Made by a program: the position numbers and the translations under genes. From CAVZLD01 sp964522605 (GTDB lineage Bacteria; Planctomycetota; Planctomycetia; Pirellulales; Pirellulaceae), in NCBI GenBank assembly GCA_964522605.1, contig CAZFWV010000034.1, forward strand, positions 1 to 35,827: a stretch of DNA of 35,827 nucleotides, in the 5' to 3' direction. Below are positions 7,244 through 15,919 of the stretch, in pieces. Within the stretch, counting starts at the first letter, position 1. Each line of letters begins with the position of its first letter. The notes under the pieces were generated by a model, which worked only from the letters and a program-made list of their open reading frames with translations, ran no database searches and was not told the DNA's origin.

Positions 7244-8515
7244 ATGAGTCGCGTGGGTCGCTCATGCGTGTTGCTGGCGCTCGGTTGTTTTAGCATCGTC
7301 GCGTCGGAATCAAACACGTGCGCTCAAGAGTGGACCCGGTTTCGGGGTCCGAACGGCGGTGGAGTCCATCTTGCCTGTGAGATTCCTGCGCGCTGGACCG
7401 CAGCCGATCAAAACTGGAAAGTTCCTCTGCCCGGCTTGGGACATTCCTCTCCTGTCCTTTGGGGTGATCGGATCTTCTTGCTGAGCGCGGATCCGGAAAC
7501 GGCAACCCGCTACGTCGTCTGCTTGCGCAGCCAGGACGGCGAGCGCCTCTGGCAACGATCGTTTGCCTCAGAACCCCACACGCTGCACATCCGCAACAGT
7601 TTTGCTTCATCGACGCCGGCCGTCGACGAGCAGCGGCTGTACGTCGCCTGGTCCACGCCTTCGGAAACGACCCTGTTGGCGATGGACCACTCGGGGCAGA
7701 CCGTCTGGCAGCGTAATCTGGGTCCCTTCGAGAGCCAGCACGGGTTTGGCACGTCGCCGCTCCTGTACGAGGATTTCGTGATTCTGAGCTTGCTGCAGCG
7801 GAAGCCGGACGAAGACGGACCGCAGACGGAGTCGAGCTTGATTCTGGCAGTCGACCGCGAAACGGGTGAAACACGATGGCAAACGCCACGCTTGAGTGAA
7901 GTCGTTTCCTACTCCACGCCTTGCCTCTATCAACCGGAGAACGAACCCGCGCAACTGATCGGCTGCAGTACGGCTCAGGGCATCTTCAGTTTGAATCCGG
8001 AGACGGGCCGGCCGAATTGGTCAATCGAGGTGTTTGAAATGCGCACGGTGAGTTCCCCGGTCATCGCGGACGGCCTGATCCTGGGCACAACCGGCTCGGG
8101 AGGAGGCGGGAATTATTTGGTTGCGGTACGGCCCGGTCCCGAACCCGAGGTGGCCTACCGGATTACCAGCCAAGCGCCCTACGTCCCCACTCCCGTTGCG
8201 AAAGATGGTTTGGTATTCCTTTGGTCGGACAAGGGAATTGTCACGTGCATCCGCGCCGACGATGGCAATCGCGTCTGGCAAGAGCGAGTCGGCGGCAACT
8301 ATTCCGGTTCCCCCGTGATCGTCGGAAGCCGCATCTTCTGCATCGAAGATGACGGAGTCGTCGTCGTCCTGTCCGCGAGCGACCAGTACGAATTGCTTGC
8401 CAAGAATCCGCTCGGTGAGCCGAGTCGCAGCACGCCGGCCGTGGCGGGCGGGCGGATGTACGTGCGAACCGAATCCCATCTGGTTTCGATCGGCGGCAGC
8501 TCAGCGCCGCAGTAG
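7244..8515 (+). CDS. Secreted PQQ-like beta-propeller repeat protein
   Basis: A 423-residue exported protein of the PQQ-like propeller type that is abundant in planctomycetes. Residues 1-27 are a signal peptide (basic start, LLALGCFSIVAS core). The mature part opens with EWTRFRGPNGGGV, the usual opening of this family, followed by repeated blade motifs of the SSPVLWGDRIFLL, STPAVDEQRLYV, SSPVIADGLIL and GSPVIVGSRIF kind, and by ETGETRWQ/DGNRVWQ Trp-docking motifs. It is built like BamB or PQQ dehydrogenase propellers, but I see no evidence that it binds PQQ or is an enzyme. GGAG upstream of the ATG at 7244 supports the start. The role is unknown; it may be a scaffold or periplasmic binding protein. 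Confidence 0.88.
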   Translation: MSRVGRSCVLLALGCFSIVASESNTCAQEWTRFRGPNGGGVHLACEIPARWTAADQNWKVPLPGLGHSSPVLWGDRIFLLSADPETATRYVVCLRSQDGERLWQRSFASEPHTLHIRNSFASSTPAVDEQRLYVAWSTPSETTLLAMDHSGQTVWQRNLGPFESQHGFGTSPLLYEDFVILSLLQRKPDEDGPQTESSLILAVDRETGETRWQTPRLSEVVSYSTPCLYQPENEPAQLIGCSTAQGIFSLNPETGRPNWSIEVFEMRTVSSPVIADGLILGTTGSGGGGNYLVAVRPGPEPEVAYRITSQAPYVPTPVAKDGLVFLWSDKGIVTCIRADDGNRVWQERVGGNYSGSPVIVGSRIFCIEDDGVVVVLSASDQYELLAKNPLGEPSRSTPAVAGGRMYVRTESHLVSIGGSSAPQ

Positions 8516-8596
8516 TCGGCCGACGGGACGTTCGCACGATCGAATGCCGCCCATCCCTGGAGCGAGAGTGCTCCTCAACCGCGAAGTCGCTCGTCG

Positions 8597-11500
8597 ATGC
8601 CTGAGAAGGACTGGGAATTCTGGATCGACGTGGGCGGGACGTTCACCGATTGCATCGCGCGAGACCCGCAGGGCAATCTGCTGCGTCACAAGACGCTCAG
8701 TTCCGGAATCGTGAAAGGGACCGTTCACGCGGGATCCTCGACACGCTCGATCGTCGATCCGGTTCGGCGTCGCGATCCGGACGGATTCTGGAACGGTTGG
8801 TCGCTACGATTGGTGGATGCGGTCGGACGGATCCTGACCGAAACCCGAGTGACGGGCAGCGATGCCGTTTCCGGAACCCTCAATCTTTCTCCTCCACTAA
8901 CTCAACTGCCCCAACCGGGACAGATGTATGAGCTCGATTCGGGGCTAGAGGCACCTCTGGTTGCCATGCGTTATCTGTTGCGGTGTCCCCTGAGCGCGTC
9001 GCTGCCCCGCGTCGTGATTCGACTGGGGACGACGCGCGGCACAAACGCTCTCTTAACGCGCAGCGGGGCGCGCACCGCACTCGTCACCACACGCGGATTC
9101 GGGGATCTGCTTCGAATCGGTTACCAAGCCCGACCGAAGTTGTTCGAGTTGACGATCAAGAAACCTGCCCCCTTGTTCAGCCGAGTTCTGGAGGTCGACG
9201 AACGCATTGCGGCCGATGGGGCAATTCTCATCCCCTTGCGACTGGAGTCGATTCGTCCGCAGTTGCAACGGCTTCAGCAGCAGGGCATCGAGGCCTTGGC
9301 GATCTGTTTGTTGAACGCCTATCGACAGCCGATCCACGAACAGATGTTGGCCGAAATCGCCCAGGAGCTGGGCTTCTCGGAGGTCAGCATTTCCAGTGAG
9401 GTCGCGCCGGTGATCAAGATGGTCGCGCGCGGAGATACAACGGTCGTCGATGCCTATCTGAATCCGGTCCTTCGTGCCTACGTTCAGCGACTCGCCACGG
9501 TGGTGCATCAGGATCAACGGGATGACTTTCGGATTATGACCTCGGCGGGTGGTTTGATTACGGCGCACGAGTTACGTGGCAAGGACAGTATTCTGTCCGG
9601 GCCCGCGGGCGGGGTTGTCGGTTTTGCCCGTGTGGCCGAAGCGGCAGGGTTTCCTCGTGCCATCGGCTTCGACATGGGGGGCACGAGCACCGACGTGGCT
9701 CGTTATGACGGCCAGCTGGAACGCGAATACGAAACGGAAAAGGCCGGCGTGCGCATTGTGACTCCGATGTTGGCGATTGAGACGGTCGCGGCCGGTGGTG
9801 GTTCCTTGTGCGGCTTCGACGGAGTCAAGCTGGTCGTGGGTCCCCAAAGTGCCGGCGCCGATCCCGGTCCCGCCTGCTACGGGCGAGGCGGACCGTTGAC
9901 CGTAACCGACGTCAATCTGTTTCTCGGTCGCCTGCTGCCCGATCACTTTCCGTTCCCGCTCGACCGCGTTGCCGTCGAGGCACGCTTGGATACCTTGCGG
10001 CACGAGATCGAACAACACACCGGGCGTCGCTTCAGCCGAGCGCAGTTGGCCGACGGTTATCTGACGGTTGCCAACGCGAACATGGCTCAGGCGATTCGCT
10101 CCATTTCAATCGCCCGCGGCTACGATCCTCGAGACTATCTCTTAGTCTCCTTCGGCGGAGCCGCACCGCAGCACGCATGTGCCGTTGCGCGAGAACTGGG
10201 GTTGAAGCAGATTCTCAACCATCCCGACAGCAGTTTACTCAGTGCACTTGGCGTCGGCCATGCGGATGTCACCCGACATGCGATGCGTGGTGTGTACCAA
10301 CCTTGGACGGAGATCGCAGCGGAAAAACTCGAAGCCTGGCTCACCGAACTCGGAAACGAAGCTACCACGTCGCTGCAGCAGGAAGGGTTCTCCTCGGCGC
10401 AAATCGAATTGCGTCGGAATCTCGATTTCCGCTATGTAGGAACCGACGCGGTTCTCTCACTTCTGCAGCCGGAGGACCTCGATTACGAGGCGGCTTTCTC
10501 GCGTGAACACCAGCGGCTGTACGGTTACGAACATGAAGATCGGGCGCTGGAGCTTGTCGCGATTCGCATCGAGGCGGTCGGACGCAGCGGGTGGAAACTG
10601 CCCGTTTCCAAGAGAGCTTCCGCACGATTCGTCGACCCACATGGTTGGCGTGAAGTGCGATTTTCATCCACGACGCTTCGGACGCCAACGTACCTCCGGC
10701 CGAAACTCCGGCCAGGAGACCGTATCGCGGGTCCCGCACTGATCCTCGAAGCACTCTCGACCACCGTTGTGGAACCAGGCTGGGAACTGGAAGTCCTGAC
10801 TCAGGGCGAACTGCTGCTGACCGACCTCGCAGGTGCAACGGAAGATACCGTATCGACTCCGAGCAATCCCATTGCGCTCGAGATCTTCAATCGCCATTTT
10901 GAATCGATTGCCCAGCAGATGGGGATCACGCTGCGCAATACCTCAAGTAGCGTGAATGTCAAAGAGCGTCTGGACTTCAGTTGCGCGATCTTCACGGCGG
11001 CGGGAGACCTGGTCGTCAACGCGCCCCACATTCCGGTTCATCTGGGCGCCATGAGTCAGACGGTGCGCCGTGTGCTGCAGGACCATCCGGACTTATCGGT
11101 GGGCGATGTGATCGTGACAAACGACCCCTATCGAGGCGGATCACACCTGCCCGACGTGACCGTGGTCACCCCCGTGCATGACCCTCGGGACGGCCTTTTG
11201 CGATTCCTGGTTGCCAGCCGGGCTCACCACGCCGAGTTAGGTGGAATCACGCCCGGCTCGATGCCGCCCTTTTCCCGCAACCTTGCCGAAGAAGGCGTGC
11301 TGATTCGCAGTTTCAAGCTGATCCGCGCTGGTCAATCCCAGTTCGATCAACTGCGGGGAATCCTGGCGGAAGCCCCCTACCCTTCGCGAGACGTTGCCAC
11401 GAATCTGAGTGACATCGCGGCCCAGCTGGCCGCCAATCGACAGGGAGTGCGTGATTTGCATCGTCTGATCGAGCGGTTTGGCTGGCCGGTGGTGAGCGCC

Positions 11501-12427
11501 TACATGGGCCACATCCAGTCCGCCGCCGAAGCACAGGTGCGAACGGCCTTACAGCGCCTACCCGACGGCGAACGCCACTTCGATGACTTCCTCGATGACG
11601 GAGCCCGAATTCACGCGGCCGTGGTCATCCGGGGGCCAACAGCGACGATCGACTTCACCGGATCCGCCCCCGTGCAGCCGACGAACCTGAATGCAAACCC
11701 GGCGATCGTAACGGCCGCCGTCATGTATGTCCTCCGCTGCTTGATCGCCACCGACATTCCGCTAAATCAAGGGGTCCTTGCTCCCGTGAACCTGATCGTG
11801 CCGACCGGGATGCTCAATCCGCCCGAACACGATTCGGCAATCGAGTGTGCCGCAGTGGCGGGCGGCAACGTGGAAACCTCGCAACGGATCGTCGATGTCT
11901 TGCTGGGCGCATTCGGCTTGGCTGCGGCGAGTCAAGGAACCATGAACAATGTTCTGTTTGGCAATGATCGGTTCGGATACTACGAAACGATTTGCGGAGG
12001 GTCCGGAGCGACCCCCGACGGCCCGGGAGCGGATGCGGTCCACACGCACATGACGAATACGCGTCTGACCGATCCGGAAGTGCTCGAACAGCGGTATCCG
12101 GTGCGTGTCGAGCGCTTCACGATTCGCTCGGACTCCGGCGGTTCCGGTCACCATGCCGGCGGCTGCGGCGTGATCCGAGTGCTGGAGTTCTTGGAGCCAC
12201 TCCAGGTGTCGATTCTTTCCGAACGCCGCGGGCCCTACGCCCCGTACGGACTCGCCGGTGGACAACCGGGCGCCCTCGGACGGAATCGGCGGCGACGACG
12301 CGACGGTTCGACGGAAGAACTCCCCGGCAAGGCTCAGATCCAGGTCGAAGCCGGCGATTGTCTGATCGTAGAGACGCCGGGCGGCGGCGGCTATGGCTCG
12401 CCCAACGGTCCGACCTCCGTGGGATAA
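8597..12427 (+). CDS. Fused HyuA-HyuB hydantoinase / 5-oxoprolinase
   Basis: A 1276-residue single-chain enzyme of the 5-oxoprolinase family, which couples ATP hydrolysis to opening of the 5-oxoproline or hydantoin ring. The HyuA half opens with DVGGTFTD (residues 11-18), the phosphate-binding motif of the ASKHA-type fold; FDMGGTSTDVARYDG is a second nucleotide-site motif. The HyuB half starts at about residue 754 (SNPIALEIFNRHFESIA) and ends with the glycine-rich GGGGYGSP. Total length matches eukaryotic and bacterial single-chain 5-oxoprolinases (about 1280). Between the first motif and the MRYLLR helix there is an insertion of about 75 residues compared with the short forms as I remember them. 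The gene follows the PQQ gene by 81 bp with no clear Shine-Dalgarno site. Its last 37 bp overlap the 3' end of the MFS gene on the other strand. Confidence 0.93.
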   Translation: MPEKDWEFWIDVGGTFTDCIARDPQGNLLRHKTLSSGIVKGTVHAGSSTRSIVDPVRRRDPDGFWNGWSLRLVDAVGRILTETRVTGSDAVSGTLNLSPPLTQLPQPGQMYELDSGLEAPLVAMRYLLRCPLSASLPRVVIRLGTTRGTNALLTRSGARTALVTTRGFGDLLRIGYQARPKLFELTIKKPAPLFSRVLEVDERIAADGAILIPLRLESIRPQLQRLQQQGIEALAICLLNAYRQPIHEQMLAEIAQELGFSEVSISSEVAPVIKMVARGDTTVVDAYLNPVLRAYVQRLATVVHQDQRDDFRIMTSAGGLITAHELRGKDSILSGPAGGVVGFARVAEAAGFPRAIGFDMGGTSTDVARYDGQLEREYETEKAGVRIVTPMLAIETVAAGGGSLCGFDGVKLVVGPQSAGADPGPACYGRGGPLTVTDVNLFLGRLLPDHFPFPLDRVAVEARLDTLRHEIEQHTGRRFSRAQLADGYLTVANANMAQAIRSISIARGYDPRDYLLVSFGGAAPQHACAVARELGLKQILNHPDSSLLSALGVGHADVTRHAMRGVYQPWTEIAAEKLEAWLTELGNEATTSLQQEGFSSAQIELRRNLDFRYVGTDAVLSLLQPEDLDYEAAFSREHQRLYGYEHEDRALELVAIRIEAVGRSGWKLPVSKRASARFVDPHGWREVRFSSTTLRTPTYLRPKLRPGDRIAGPALILEALSTTVVEPGWELEVLTQGELLLTDLAGATEDTVSTPSNPIALEIFNRHFESIAQQMGITLRNTSSSVNVKERLDFSCAIFTAAGDLVVNAPHIPVHLGAMSQTVRRVLQDHPDLSVGDVIVTNDPYRGGSHLPDVTVVTPVHDPRDGLLRFLVASRAHHAELGGITPGSMPPFSRNLAEEGVLIRSFKLIRAGQSQFDQLRGILAEAPYPSRDVATNLSDIAAQLAANRQGVRDLHRLIERFGWPVVSAYMGHIQSAAEAQVRTALQRLPDGERHFDDFLDDGARIHAAVVIRGPTATIDFTGSAPVQPTNLNANPAIVTAAVMYVLRCLIATDIPLNQGVLAPVNLIVPTGMLNPPEHDSAIECAAVAGGNVETSQRIVDVLLGAFGLAAASQGTMNNVLFGNDRFGYYETICGGSGATPDGPGADAVHTHMTNTRLTDPEVLEQRYPVRVERFTIRSDSGGSGHHAGGCGVIRVLEFLEPLQVSILSERRGPYAPYGLAGGQPGALGRNRRRRRDGSTEELPGKAQIQVEAGDCLIVETPGGGGYGSPNGPTSVG

Positions 12428-13647
12428 TCGCCGCCGGTCCGGTTGGCCTGCAGGATCAGCAGGAAGCCGACCGACATCAGGGCGGCGGCCGTGTAGAGCG
12501 GAGAGACCAGGTTGATCTTCATCAGGGGAATCCCGATCGCAGAACCGAGAATCCGGGCTAACGAGCTGACGCTTTGCCCCACTCCGAGGATTCCTCCCTG
12601 GCGTGCAGGATCGCTGCGACGAGAAACGAGGGAATTCAGGGTTGGCGTCAGGAAAGCAAACCCAACCACGATGACGGTCAAGCTCAAGAGCAACATGGGC
12701 ACCGATGAATCGCGGACGGCCCAAACCAGCAAGAAGAACCCGACCACCTTGGCCAGCGCGCCGAACAGCGCCAACGGACCTTCGTGAATTCGCCCCGACA
12801 CGCGGCGGACAATTCCACCTTGGACCAAAGCCAAGACAAAGCCGATGTAGGCGTAGGTCAAGCACACTCCGCGAAATGTGAAAGAAAACGCCTGGGGATC
12901 CGTCTTGCCGTTGATCATCAACGAGAGTGTCGTCTCAAAACTTGCGAACGCGAAGACACACACGAAGATCGACAGCAAGAGAGGACCAATCGAAGGAACG
13001 CGAAGTGCGTTTTGGAAAGCACCGAAATCAATGAACTTCGGATGCGCTCGCTGACTGCCAGGATGGAGCGACTCGGGCAAGCAGAAGATCGCGAGTGCCA
13101 AGGCGACGGCCGAGAGAATCGCAGCCGCGAAACCAGGCCAGGGCCCAGGGTCACCCGTTCCCGTCGGCACAGCCAAATAGCCCAAGAGCGGTCCAAACGT
13201 GAACCCCAACCCAAAGGCAACCCCCACCAACGCCATCCCGCGCGGGCGGTTTTCCAATGACGTGGAATCCGCGATGTAAGCCTGCGCCGTGGAAATCGTC
13301 GCCCCCGCCAGCCCCGCACCGATGCGCGAGACAAACAGCAGCACCATACTCTTGCGAATCGTCGCCACACCAAACAAGGTGTAGAAAATGACGGAACCGA
13401 GTAATCCGATCAGAATCACCGGCCGGCGCCCGATGCGATCGGACAGTCGCCCCCAGACGGGCGCGAACAGGAACTGCATCGCGGAAAAACTCGCCATCAG
13501 CAACCCAAGCTGCAGACCACTTTCATCCAGCGTGAAATCCTGCGCATAGATCGGTAACAGCGGCAGGACAATGCCGAACCCCAGCAGGTCGATGAAAACG
13601 GTCAGGAAGATCACCAGCAACGATCCTCGGTGGGGAGTGTCACGCAT
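12391..13647 (-). CDS. MFS transporter, TetA/multidrug-type
   Basis: A 12-helix major facilitator: from the preferred start, 418 residues opening with MRDTPHRGSLLVIFLTVFID. Motif A between helices 2 and 3 is visible as GRLSDRIGRRPVI, the DHA1 signature, and helix 1 has DLLGFGIVLPLLP, as in TetA-like and tetracycline/drug-H+ antiporters. Helix 5 carries a motif C-like GLGFTFGPLLG. It exports an unknown small molecule. The frame is open further upstream to a GTG at 13746, but the extra 33 residues are not hydrophobic or conserved-looking, and ATG at 13647 has GAGAG about 7 nt upstream. It converges on and overlaps the oxoprolinase gene. Pairing with the oxoprolinase is positional only. Confidence 0.87.
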   Translation of the reverse strand: MRDTPHRGSLLVIFLTVFIDLLGFGIVLPLLPIYAQDFTLDESGLQLGLLMASFSAMQFLFAPVWGRLSDRIGRRPVILIGLLGSVIFYTLFGVATIRKSMVLLFVSRIGAGLAGATISTAQAYIADSTSLENRPRGMALVGVAFGLGFTFGPLLGYLAVPTGTGDPGPWPGFAAAILSAVALALAIFCLPESLHPGSQRAHPKFIDFGAFQNALRVPSIGPLLLSIFVCVFAFASFETTLSLMINGKTDPQAFSFTFRGVCLTYAYIGFVLALVQGGIVRRVSGRIHEGPLALFGALAKVVGFFLLVWAVRDSSVPMLLLSLTVIVVGFAFLTPTLNSLVSRRSDPARQGGILGVGQSVSSLARILGSAIGIPLMKINLVSPLYTAAALMSVGFLLILQANRTGGDYPTEVGPLGEP

Positions 13648-14028
13648 CAGAGAACTCTCGATTCCATAAAGGATCCATCGACCCAACGCCATCACGGCCA
13701 CGGACTCATCCTGACCCCCACACCCCGGGGACGATTCAGTCAACACACCTCCCCTTTGCGGCCCTCCGCACCTCTGCGACCTCTGCGTTTTTTTTGGTGG
13801 GAATCCCGAGAAAGTCTAAACACAGAGAACGCTGAGACGCGGAGGGCCGCAGAGAGTGGAGGAGATGTCCTGGTGCATCTCGTTGGACCTAGCCACGCTT
13901 CGTATCGTGTGTCGGGATCGGAAATTCTTACGATCCGGGCCGTGGCCCAAGTTTAGTGGCTGAGGCGTCTGCAAGTAAGCGGGGAGGGCCGCCTTTCGAC
14001 GCGGGTATCGAGCCCTTATCATGTCCGA
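13648..14028. other. Intergenic region with long inverted repeat
   Basis: This 381-bp divergent gap between the MFS and CoA-ligase genes is expected to contain both promoters, though none is evident. Its centre is taken up by the 93-bp inverted-repeat element at 13758-13850. It also has an 8-T run at 13788-13795. No gene is seen. Confidence 0.6.
13758..13850. repeat. Dispersed-type element with 12-bp inverted ends
   Basis: GCGGCCCTCCGC (13758-13769) is perfectly complementary to GCGGAGGGCCGC (13839-13850). Inside are repeated CTCTGCG words on the left arm and CAGAG/ACGC words on the right. This resembles a CTCTGCG/CGCAGAG-rich dispersed element I have seen in several environmental genomes, but copy number cannot be tested here. 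Confidence 0.6.
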
Positions 14029-15303
14029 ATGGCTTCCACCAATTTCCAAACACGGCGTGACCACGAACGGGTCGGGCGCGAAGAATTGGCGCAGCACCAG
14101 GTGCGCCGATTGAATGACCTGCTCGATCAGATCCTGCCCCAGAATCGCTTCTACGCAGAAAAACTGGCCGGCATCTCACGGCCCCTTCGTGCACTGAACG
14201 AGCTGACCGAGTGGCCTTGGACTTCGAAAGAGGAACTGATTGAGGAAGCAAGCTCGGGCTTGGCCGCCAATCGTACCTATCCCCTCGAACGGTACGTGCG
14301 CTACCATCGCACGTCGGGGACCCACGGCCGGCCGCTGGTGGTCTTGGACACGGCCGAAGATTGGAAGTGGTGGAGCGACACGTGGCAGTATGTCCTGGAC
14401 GCGGCCGAGGTCCAGTCCGCAGACCGTGCCGCCATGGCTTTTTCTTTCGGACCGTTTATCGGCTTCTGGAGTGCCTACGAGGCGTTAACGGCCCGTGGAG
14501 CGATGGTGATTCCCTGCGGCGGCATGAGCAGCCTCGCCCGGGTTGAGATGATTCGTGAAAGTCGGGCCACGCTGCTCTGCTGCACGCCCAGTTATGCCCT
14601 GCACCTGTCGCAAGTGGCCTCAGACCACCAAATCGATCTGCGGAGATCGGAGGTCCGTGCAATCATCGTCGCCGGAGAACCCGGCGGATCGATTCCGGCA
14701 ATTCGCGATCGAATCGAGCAGGCATGGCAGGCGCGATTAATCGATCATGCGGGAGCCACCGAAGTCGGGCCGTGGGGCTATGCGGATGCCGCGCGATCGG
14801 GGCTGCGGATCGTCGAACGGGAGTTCATCGCCGAGTTTCGATCGCTGGAGTCCGACGGACCAGCGCGGGATGGCGAACTGTCCGAACTCGTGCTGACCAC
14901 GTTGGGTCGCGTGGGTGCACCCGTGATTCGGTACCGAACGGGAGATGTCGTTCGCCCGCGGTTCGACACACCCGGTGCAAACCGTTTCGTGCTCCTCGAG
15001 GGCGGTGTGCTGGGACGCGTCGACGACATGTTGATTATTCGGGGCGTCAACGTGTATCCCAGTGCGATCGAACAGATCGTGCGTGAATTCCCCGAGATCA
15101 CGGAGTATCGCATGCTCGCGACAAAACAGGGGGAAATGGACGCGCTGACCCTCGAAATCGAGGACCCCACACAGAATCCGCGACGTGTTGCGGAGCGATT
15201 GCAATTGCGGTTGGGGCTGCGAGTAGCCGTTCACTGCGTGGATCCGGGCAGTTTGCCACGTTTCGAACACAAGGGGCGACGTTTCGTCGACAACCGCAAA
15301 TGA
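14029..15303 (+). CDS. Phenylacetate-CoA ligase-like AMP-forming enzyme
   Basis: A 424-residue member of the PaaK branch of adenylate-forming enzymes, which activate a carboxylic acid with ATP and transfer it to a thiol (CoA or a carrier). The P-loop-like motif HRTSGTHGRPL is at about residues 91-101. The substrate-domain motif DHAGATEVGPWGY and the ribose-binding region YRTGDVVRP follow. The hinge and C-terminal lid are GRVDDMLIIRGVNVYP, with a lysine candidate in FEHKGRRF at the very end. Length is typical for PaaK (about 430). Acid specificity cannot be deduced. Its stop codon overlaps the start of the DUF971 gene (ATGA), implying translational coupling. No other phenylacetate degradation genes are nearby. 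Confidence 0.88.
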   Translation: MASTNFQTRRDHERVGREELAQHQVRRLNDLLDQILPQNRFYAEKLAGISRPLRALNELTEWPWTSKEELIEEASSGLAANRTYPLERYVRYHRTSGTHGRPLVVLDTAEDWKWWSDTWQYVLDAAEVQSADRAAMAFSFGPFIGFWSAYEALTARGAMVIPCGGMSSLARVEMIRESRATLLCCTPSYALHLSQVASDHQIDLRRSEVRAIIVAGEPGGSIPAIRDRIEQAWQARLIDHAGATEVGPWGYADAARSGLRIVEREFIAEFRSLESDGPARDGELSELVLTTLGRVGAPVIRYRTGDVVRPRFDTPGANRFVLLEGGVLGRVDDMLIIRGVNVYPSAIEQIVREFPEITEYRMLATKQGEMDALTLEIEDPTQNPRRVAERLQLRLGLRVAVHCVDPGSLPRFEHKGRRFVDNRK

Positions 15304-15620
15304 AGACGTATCCAACCAACCTCAGATTACTCAGCCCCGAGCAGCTGGAGATCACGTGGAACGACGAAGTCGTGCATGTTTTGACCGTACACCAGTTGCG
15401 CTCCCATTGTCCCTGCGCCACCTGTCGGGAACAGCGGCGGGGGAGCGAGGCGGAAGCCCCATTGCTTCCCGTGCTGCGTCCTGAGGAAGCCCGGCCGTTG
15501 CGTTTTGCCAGTATGCGACCGGTCGGCAACTACGCCTACAATGTCGCATTCAGCGACGGTCACGACACGGGGATCTTCCCGCTCGAGATGCTCCGCGAAC
15601 TGGGCGAGGCGCTGAAGTAA
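15300..15620 (+). CDS. DUF971 domain protein
   Basis: A 106-residue cytoplasmic protein of the DUF971 (GBBH-like N-terminal) family. The order is typical: an opening TNLRLLSPEQLEITWND, the cysteine motif CPCATCRE at about residues 38-45, and the closing aromatic/glycine segment YAYNVAFSDGHDTGIFPLEML. DUF971 proteins often occur near iron-sulfur cluster carriers or as the N-terminal part of Fe/2-oxoglutarate hydroxylases; the biochemical role is not known. The ATG overlaps the upstream ligase stop by 4 bp, so the two are probably co-translated. Three cysteines in close spacing may bind metal (inference). Confidence 0.88.
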   Translation: MKTYPTNLRLLSPEQLEITWNDEVVHVLTVHQLRSHCPCATCREQRRGSEAEAPLLPVLRPEEARPLRFASMRPVGNYAYNVAFSDGHDTGIFPLEMLRELGEALK

Positions 15621-15660
15621 ACCGTTTTCGCGCGGGCAACGGAGCAAATTCGGATGTGGG

Positions 15661-15886
15661 GGAGCCGCGGAGTCGCGCGGAAGAACGCCGAGTTAAGCCC
15701 GATCGACAATCAAACCGGCCCCGTTCAGGCGGTCCACACCGCAGCATTTGAAGCAAGTCGTGGGCGAGAGCAAATCGCGTTCAGGGTGGATCAAAGGAGT
15801 AGGAGGAACCACGGATCTGACGGAGGGTACGGATCGACACGGACCGATCCCCTCGTCGGCGAAAATCCGCGTGTCTCCGCGGCTCC
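15661..15886. repeat. Long-range inverted repeat pair, possible MITE-like remnant
   Basis: The 20 nt at 15661-15680 match the reverse complement of 15867-15886 at 18 of 20 positions (core GGAGCCGCGGAG). A further related arm at 15805-15815 (GGAACCACGGA) also faces the right arm, 9 of 11 matching. A 7-T run follows the right arm at 15887-15893. The 226-bp span has no gene and fills nearly all the gap between the converging DUF971 and DUF4340 genes; it could act as a bidirectional terminator or be a degenerate mobile element. Confidence 0.5.
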
Positions 15887-15919
15887 TTTTTTTCCGGAAG
15901 CATCGCAACCGTACGGCGA

